Positions 59,612-64,000 of a DNA stretch of 64,000 nt are shown here, piece after piece. Position 1 is the stretch's first letter. Each line of letters opens with the position of its first letter. The position numbers were made by a program, and so were the translations under genes. This stretch comes from Sebaldella termitidis ATCC 33386. GTDB taxonomy: Bacteria > Fusobacteriota > Fusobacteriia > Fusobacteriales > Leptotrichiaceae. The notes under the pieces are model-generated. The model saw nothing but the letters and a program-made list of their open reading frames with translations. It was not told the origin of the DNA and did not search any database. Where the stretch lies: positions 372,001 through 436,000 of the forward strand of contig NC_013517.1 in the NCBI RefSeq assembly GCF_000024405.1, in the 5' to 3' direction.

Positions 59612-60379
59612 ATGAGAATATATTCGTGGAATGTAAATGGAATCAGAGCATTGTACAATAAAGGAGAATTTTTTAAGTTATTTGAAGAAGAACCTGAGAT
59701 AGTTTGTATTCAGGAAACAAAGGCACAGGCTGAACAGCTGTCAGAAGAGCTCTTAAATATAAACGGGTACAGCTCTTTTTTTGAGTCTGCCGATAAAAAA
59801 GGCTACAGCGGTGTGGCTGTTTACAGTAAGAAAAAACCGCTTATGGTAAAGAAATTTGATATAGAGAGATTTGATTCCGAAGGAAGATATATAGAGCTGG
59901 AATATGAGGATTTTATACTTATAAACTGCTATTTTCCAAATAGTCAGGAAAAAGGAAAAAGGCTTGATTATAAAATCGACTTTTGTGATGAGATTCTGAA
60001 TTACCTTGAGGAAAGAAAAAAAAGCGGAAAGGCTGTAATAATAACAGGTGATTATAATATAGCACATAAGCCTATAGACCTTGCCAGACCAAAGGATAAC
60101 GAGGAAAATCCGGGATATCTGCCTGAAGAAAGAGAATGGATGACAAAATTTATAGAAGCCGGCTATGTAGACAGCTTCAGAAAATTTTACCCTGAAGAGG
60201 TGAAATATACGTGGTGGTCATACAGAACACGTGCCAGAGAAAAAAATATCGGATGGAGAATAGATTATTTTTGTATAAATAAAGAATCGGAAGGTATATT
60301 AATTGATTCTGGAATAAGAAATGACGTGTTTGGATCTGATCACTGTCCTATATACATTGACATTAGTGTTAATAATTAG
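59612..60379 (+). CDS. exoA: exodeoxyribonuclease III / AP endonuclease
   Basis: Encodes 255 residues. ATG 59612 is chosen because AAGGAG lies upstream and the family's MRIYSWNVNGIRA then is the true N terminus; a start at 59576 would add 12 unrelated residues. Landmarks: Asn8 in WNVNGIRA, the metal Glu in CIQETKA, YSGVAVYSK, ITGDYNIAH (catalytic Asp and Asn), WWSYRTRAREKNIGWRIDYF and GSDHCPIYIDI (catalytic Asp-His pair). It cuts DNA at abasic sites and trims 3' ends in base-excision repair. Monocistronic. Confidence 0.93.
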   Translation: MRIYSWNVNGIRALYNKGEFFKLFEEEPEIVCIQETKAQAEQLSEELLNINGYSSFFESADKKGYSGVAVYSKKKPLMVKKFDIERFDSEGRYIELEYEDFILINCYFPNSQEKGKRLDYKIDFCDEILNYLEERKKSGKAVIITGDYNIAHKPIDLARPKDNEENPGYLPEEREWMTKFIEAGYVDSFRKFYPEEVKYTWWSYRTRAREKNIGWRIDYFCINKESEGILIDSGIRNDVFGSDHCPIYIDISVNN

Positions 60380-60480
60380 TACTTTGATAAACTCAAATTT
60401 AAAGTAACAATCATAAAATGTATTGGAATATTTATACCCTGCTTGATAAAATTAACCATAAAACTTTTGAGATCAGGGTA

Positions 60481-61053
60481 CTAAATATTTAAAATTGCCT
60501 TACTGCTGATTTTTTCGAGATCTATATCTGAAATTCCGAGGTAACGCTGAGTAACTGAAGTATTGCTGTGGTTCAGAAGGCGTCTTACCAATTCTATATT
60601 GTTTTTACTCTCTTTATATTTCAGTGTAGCAAAGGTCTTTCTGAAGCTGTGTGTGGAAATATCCCTTAGTTCCAAGTACTTTATTACCACTTTTAGATTT
60701 TTTTGCACAGTTCTTACGTTCAGATTATCGAATAAAAGGTCATCATATCCGATACAGTTTTCCTTACAGTATTCCTTAATTGCGTTGTAAGTGTTTTTCG
60801 GGTAAGAACGGGACAAATTTTTTTTTGTTTTCTGTTCTGTTATGTTAATCCGGGAATTCAGTATGTCTTTTCGTCTAAGCTGTAAGATATCTCCTACCCG
60901 TAATCCGGTGTTTACCTGAAATAACAGCAGATAATAAATTTTCTTCTTAGCTCTGAAAGTCCGGACTTTTTGATCTTCTTTATAATGAAATCCGTATTTT
61001 AACAGATCTAGAATACTGTTTAGTTCCTTAAAAGTTAACGCTCTAGTTTTCAT
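60481..61053 (-). CDS. small tyrosine recombinase, FimB/FimE-like
   Basis: Encodes 190 residues behind GGAGGAG. Only the catalytic domain of a tyrosine recombinase is present, with no SAM-like core-binding domain, as in the ~200-residue FimB/FimE inversion recombinases. Catalytic residues are visible: Arg52 (TGLRVGD), a Lys in the beta-hairpin (ITEQKTKKN), His135 and Arg138 (HSFRKT), His162 (LLNHSN) and the nucleophile Tyr171 (QRYLG). No phage or integron genes flank it. It may act at a distance on the inverted repeats at 1819/1954. An inverted TACCCTG/CAGGGTA (60435-60480) lies at its 3' end. Confidence 0.88.
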   Translation of the reverse strand: MKTRALTFKELNSILDLLKYGFHYKEDQKVRTFRAKKKIYYLLLFQVNTGLRVGDILQLRRKDILNSRINITEQKTKKNLSRSYPKNTYNAIKEYCKENCIGYDDLLFDNLNVRTVQKNLKVVIKYLELRDISTHSFRKTFATLKYKESKNNIELVRRLLNHSNTSVTQRYLGISDIDLEKISSKAILNI

Positions 61054-61301
61054 AACTCCTCCAATGCTTGTTACATCTAATATAACTATAATAGCATATC
61101 TTTATAAATATGCTTATATATTATAATAATAATAATTTAAATGTATTGATAAAATTTATTATAGAAATTATTTCAAAATTCTAAATTAAGTTAAATTGAT
61201 TTTCCGAAGAATTTAATTACAACATTGACAATACGCCATTTTCAGAGATTAATTTATACGCTGCAGTCTTTTTAAATACTGTAAAAAACGAAAGGATACT
61301 T

Positions 61302-61829
61302 ATGAAACAAATATTTTTAGCAATAACAGTAATATTTTTTATTTCATGCACAATACTTGAAGCAGATACAGTTTTGAATGAAACACAGCTGCTGAAAGAC
61401 AGTAAAGAAATTTATTCTCTTATGGGAAATCTGAATAGGGCTGTAGTAGATAAGAATTCTAAAAGGATAAGAGATATTGCTGATCTTGATTCTAAAGAAG
61501 CAAATGTAAAAGAAACTGCGGATTTCGCATTAAAAATTCTTGCAAATACAGATTATCAGCTGTTATTTCAAATGGTAAACACTGATAGTCTTAATACAAG
61601 TCTTCTAAAAGAAAAAACAACTAAAATATATGAAATAAGTATGGTAGACAAATCAGATTTTACCTCTAACTTTCTTATAGTGAACAGATACAGTAATGAC
61701 AATTATACGTTAATTGTGGTAAAAAGCAAAAAAAATAATAATTTTAATGAAGTAAGCAGAATATCATTTGAAATAAAAAGAAAAGGAAAAAAGTTCAAAA
61801 TAGCTAAAATAGGACTTTTTTCTTCGTAA
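61302..61829 (+). CDS. small secreted protein, possible lipoprotein
   Basis: Encodes 175 residues from ATG 61302 behind AAAGGATA. Signal peptide with Cys at 16 (IFFISC): lipobox-like but with Phe at -3. The mature part is alpha (20-100) followed by beta (105-175: KTTKIYEISMVDKSDFTSNF, YTLIVVKSKKNN, SRISFEIKRKGKKFKIAKIG), similar in layout to NTF2-like or DUF4878-type lumazine-cone lipoproteins. A TTGACA at 61225 may be its -35. Function unknown. Confidence 0.65.
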   Translation: MKQIFLAITVIFFISCTILEADTVLNETQLLKDSKEIYSLMGNLNRAVVDKNSKRIRDIADLDSKEANVKETADFALKILANTDYQLLFQMVNTDSLNTSLLKEKTTKIYEISMVDKSDFTSNFLIVNRYSNDNYTLIVVKSKKNNNFNEVSRISFEIKRKGKKFKIAKIGLFSS

Positions 61830-61834
61830 AATTT

Positions 61835-61880
61835 AAAAGACCCTCTATGATAATCTAAAATATCACAGAGGGTCTTTTTT
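61835..61880. terminator. bidirectional terminator
   Basis: AAAAGACCCTCT (61835-61846) pairs with AGAGGGTCTTTT (61867-61878) between convergent genes, T tract on both strands. Confidence 0.9.
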
Positions 61881-61885
61881 AGTGT

Positions 61886-64000
61886 TTAGTGTATGGAAAA
61901 AACGGTATTTGTTTTATCCTTCAGCTCGTTGTTACTTTCTTTTATTTTTTCTATAGTTCTTATTTTGTCTTCTGTAAGATATTTTGCGTAATCAGAGTCC
62001 AGTTTTTTTATAATATCGTCTCTGCTGTTTTTTTCAAGATTTTCTCTTATATTTACCAATATCATACTGGGAAGAAGATTGAAGAAATCTTTATAATCTT
62101 TATTAAAATCTGTTTTAGAGAAAAACTGATTCACAGCATCCCCTATTTTGGAGCTTTTATTTTTCAGGACAGTTTCATCTGTGTCTTCATAAAGATCTTC
62201 CTGTTCCAGAATATCATTTATATGTGAGAATTCCTTTACATATTTATCGCTGAAAAATAAAATTCCATTTTCAAATATCTGTCTTCTTGAATAAGTAACG
62301 ACCGGATTTTCACTGCTGTCTAATGTTTTCGTTTCCACGTTCCATTCTTTCAAAAGCATAGAAAGCATAAAATTACTGTCCGGATTACCGGGGTAAAATG
62401 AAATCCCCTTTTTATTTTTATATAAGTTTTTATAGGATTTTTTGAACTCTTTTTTTAGTGTATTGTCACTGTATCCCAAAAATTTGTTTTTAAATGAATC
62501 ACTTAAATTAAGTTCTTCAGAATACTGTTTTACAATATAGAGGGCAGCAATTTTTACTGAATTCAGATAATTTTTTGAATTATCATGGGAATTATTTGTA
62601 AGAACCAGTACTTCGTCTATAAAATTTTTGATATCACTGTAATCCTGATATTTTAATGTAATATTCGCTGTTTGTTCGCTGTTTCCAAAAAAATCTGCAT
62701 TTGGAAAAAGTCCGAGAACAAGCGGGATAAAATTAAGAGCTTTCAGAGTTTCATTTTCTCTTTTATCATCAAGCAGAAGTTTTTTTGCCTGATCAAAGTC
62801 TCCGTTTGAAGCATAATAATCAGCAAGTGCCTGCTTCATTCCGTGATCCTCAAATGAGAAAAAACCTGCACTTTGGGTAAGCTGTTTTTCAAGCTCTTCA
62901 TATTCCTCTTTGTCATTAGTCTTTTTATAAATATCAAGCAGATAAATCTTGTCAGGATAATAAAAAGAGTCCTGGTTATGAGATGAAACACCGTAGTCAT
63001 AGGAGTTTGACAAAAAAGAATAAAGAGTTTTTGCTTTATCAAGATCTCCGAGTTTGTAATATGCATAGGCACCTAATCTTATCATAGAAATATTATAGCC
63101 GTAAGAATCATAGTCATGATAATCATTCGAAGCCTTCGGCTCTTCATTCAGATCAATACCGCTGTCCTGAATTAATGCCAGAGTTTTATTATATTTTTGT
63201 GTTCTGTTATACAGGTCGACTATATTCAGATTAATATTGTTATTTTTAGAAGGAAGCATGCTTTCATAAATCGAAAGTGCCATTTCTGTATCTTTTTTTT
63301 CTGTATATATTTGTGCAAGAACAGGCTTTGCCCTGTTTATTCCCTGTGTGATATATGCTTCATAAATAGGAACTGCTCTGTCTTTTACCATTTTCCAGTT
63401 TTCGCCAAGATAATAACCGTCACTGATAAGGTCGTCAATAAAGGTATTTAGTTTTTCTTTCTTGTCATTTAGATAATATAATGATAATAATTCATTGACA
63501 GCATCATAATCATCAGGATTTTCAGTTATTCTGTCCAGATATATTTTCTCATTTTCTTCAAAAGAAGTTTTTAGTATGGGAAGATCAAAATCTAAGTCAT
63601 CTTCAGCTTCATCATCATCAGTTTCGGAAAGGACAGTATTATCATCCTGTACAGTCTGGAAATTATTTTCACTGTACTCATCTTCAGCATCAAGTACATT
63701 GCCTTCCTCAGCTTTGGACAGATATTCTTCGAGAACTTCTTTCGCGCCTTTGTCACCTCTTTTAATATAAGGGGCAAGCTCTTTTTTCAGGTCTTCTTTA
63801 GAATAATATTCGCCGAAAATAGTAAAAATTTCCATACTGCCCTTTGAATTTTTTAAATATTTTTTATAAGAATTAACTGCGTTTTTATAATCATTATACG
63901 CTGAGTATAAATCTCCGAGTTCTTTGTCTGCTCTTGTTTTTCCTTTGGCAGATTCAAGCTTTAACAAATCTACCCTTGTATTATAGCTGTACTGGCTGAT
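61886..64000 (-). CDS. large TPR-repeat protein (5' end outside window)
   Basis: The minus-strand frame is open to the window edge; codons upstream of the internal TTG at 63967 still read as protein (QYSYNTRVDLLKLES), so the gene starts beyond 64000. The visible 705 residues contain tetratricopeptide-like helical pairs (ADKELGDLYSAYNDYKNAVN, AKPVLAQIYTEKKDTEMALS, LGAYAYYKLGDLDKAKTLYS, ALADYYASNGDFDQAKKLLL) and an acidic linker near the start (EDEYSENNFQ, SETDDDEAEDDLDFD). The C-terminal ~250 residues are helical without clear repeats. Probably a scaffold, perhaps envelope-associated; function unknown. Confidence 0.75.
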   Translation of the reverse strand: MSQYSYNTRVDLLKLESAKGKTRADKELGDLYSAYNDYKNAVNSYKKYLKNSKGSMEIFTIFGEYYSKEDLKKELAPYIKRGDKGAKEVLEEYLSKAEEGNVLDAEDEYSENNFQTVQDDNTVLSETDDDEAEDDLDFDLPILKTSFEENEKIYLDRITENPDDYDAVNELLSLYYLNDKKEKLNTFIDDLISDGYYLGENWKMVKDRAVPIYEAYITQGINRAKPVLAQIYTEKKDTEMALSIYESMLPSKNNNINLNIVDLYNRTQKYNKTLALIQDSGIDLNEEPKASNDYHDYDSYGYNISMIRLGAYAYYKLGDLDKAKTLYSFLSNSYDYGVSSHNQDSFYYPDKIYLLDIYKKTNDKEEYEELEKQLTQSAGFFSFEDHGMKQALADYYASNGDFDQAKKLLLDDKRENETLKALNFIPLVLGLFPNADFFGNSEQTANITLKYQDYSDIKNFIDEVLVLTNNSHDNSKNYLNSVKIAALYIVKQYSEELNLSDSFKNKFLGYSDNTLKKEFKKSYKNLYKNKKGISFYPGNPDSNFMLSMLLKEWNVETKTLDSSENPVVTYSRRQIFENGILFFSDKYVKEFSHINDILEQEDLYEDTDETVLKNKSSKIGDAVNQFFSKTDFNKDYKDFFNLLPSMILVNIRENLEKNSRDDIIKKLDSDYAKYLTEDKIRTIEKIKESNNELKDKTNTVFSIH

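Noticed and set aside
61814-61830. TTCGTAAAATTTAA as a third copy of the inverted repeat of the promoter switch
   Set aside because: Only 14 bases match, it overlaps a stop codon and terminator, and the rest of the 26-mer is missing.
1-64000. CRISPR arrays, tRNA or rRNA genes
   Set aside because: No regularly spaced short repeats and no cloverleaf or rRNA signature sequences were found on reading both strands.

Overview
The window looks like a chromosome segment of a Fusobacteriota bacterium of the Leptotrichiaceae, most like Sebaldella. The DNA is AT-rich, with strong GGAGG ribosome sites. It carries giant Gly/Asn-rich type V autotransporters preceded by small secreted proteins of the kind found in front of Fusobacterium adhesins, and a T-box leader. 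The genus is an inference from gene content; no rRNA or tRNA gene was seen.

Layout. 1-11.5 kb: the 3' end of one autotransporter with its TetR-type regulator, then a second module of three small secreted proteins, a 2656-residue autotransporter and a paralogous TetR regulator. In front of the second module a 109-bp segment lies between perfect 26-bp inverted repeats. It holds a near-consensus promoter that points away from the operon, so it looks like an invertible phase-variation promoter in the OFF orientation. 12-15 kb: a secreted propeller-like protein and a DUF6194 protein, both on the minus strand. 15.2-26.2 kb: an accessory contractile-injection locus. It contains a vgrG with one in-frame stop, five tandem Sel1-repeat lipoproteins (probable immunity proteins) separated by stubs of an effector gene, one intact PAAR-like (DUF4280) effector, and three uncharacterised proteins. 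26.7-31.9 kb: three tandem 5'-nucleotidase-family proteins. 32-36.8 kb: a decayed HEPN gene, a short-chain dehydrogenase, a type-B carboxylesterase and an unknown protein.

36.9-45.9 kb: a complete relative of the poorly understood E. coli yhf operon (yhfZ-yhfY-php-yhfU-yhfT-yhfS-yhfX-yhfW, reordered), with an extra amidase-signature protein between yhfT and yhfS. Three near-identical palindromes around yhfZ are good candidates for its operators. 46-53.9 kb: housekeeping and stress genes (HAD phosphatase, LprI-like protein, sugar ABC ATPase, HD hydrolase, HtpX, APH-like kinase, M48 lipoprotein, S24-type repressor). 54.5-57.7 kb: an Spy-like secreted protein, a T-box leader with an Asn (AAC) specifier and asparagine synthetase, and an NTF2-like protein. 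57.77-58.26 kb: two copies of a 102-nt element, each ending in CCCCC and followed by a different intrinsic terminator, which looks like a tandem small-RNA pair. 58.3-64 kb: an orphan anaerobic sulfatase-maturase, exonuclease III, a FimB-sized tyrosine recombinase (a possible invertase for the switch at 1.8 kb), a small lipoprotein-like protein and a TPR protein cut by the window edge.

The strongest leads are the invertible promoter, the immunity array with effector stubs, the yhf plus amidase operon with its operators, and the duplicated small RNA.
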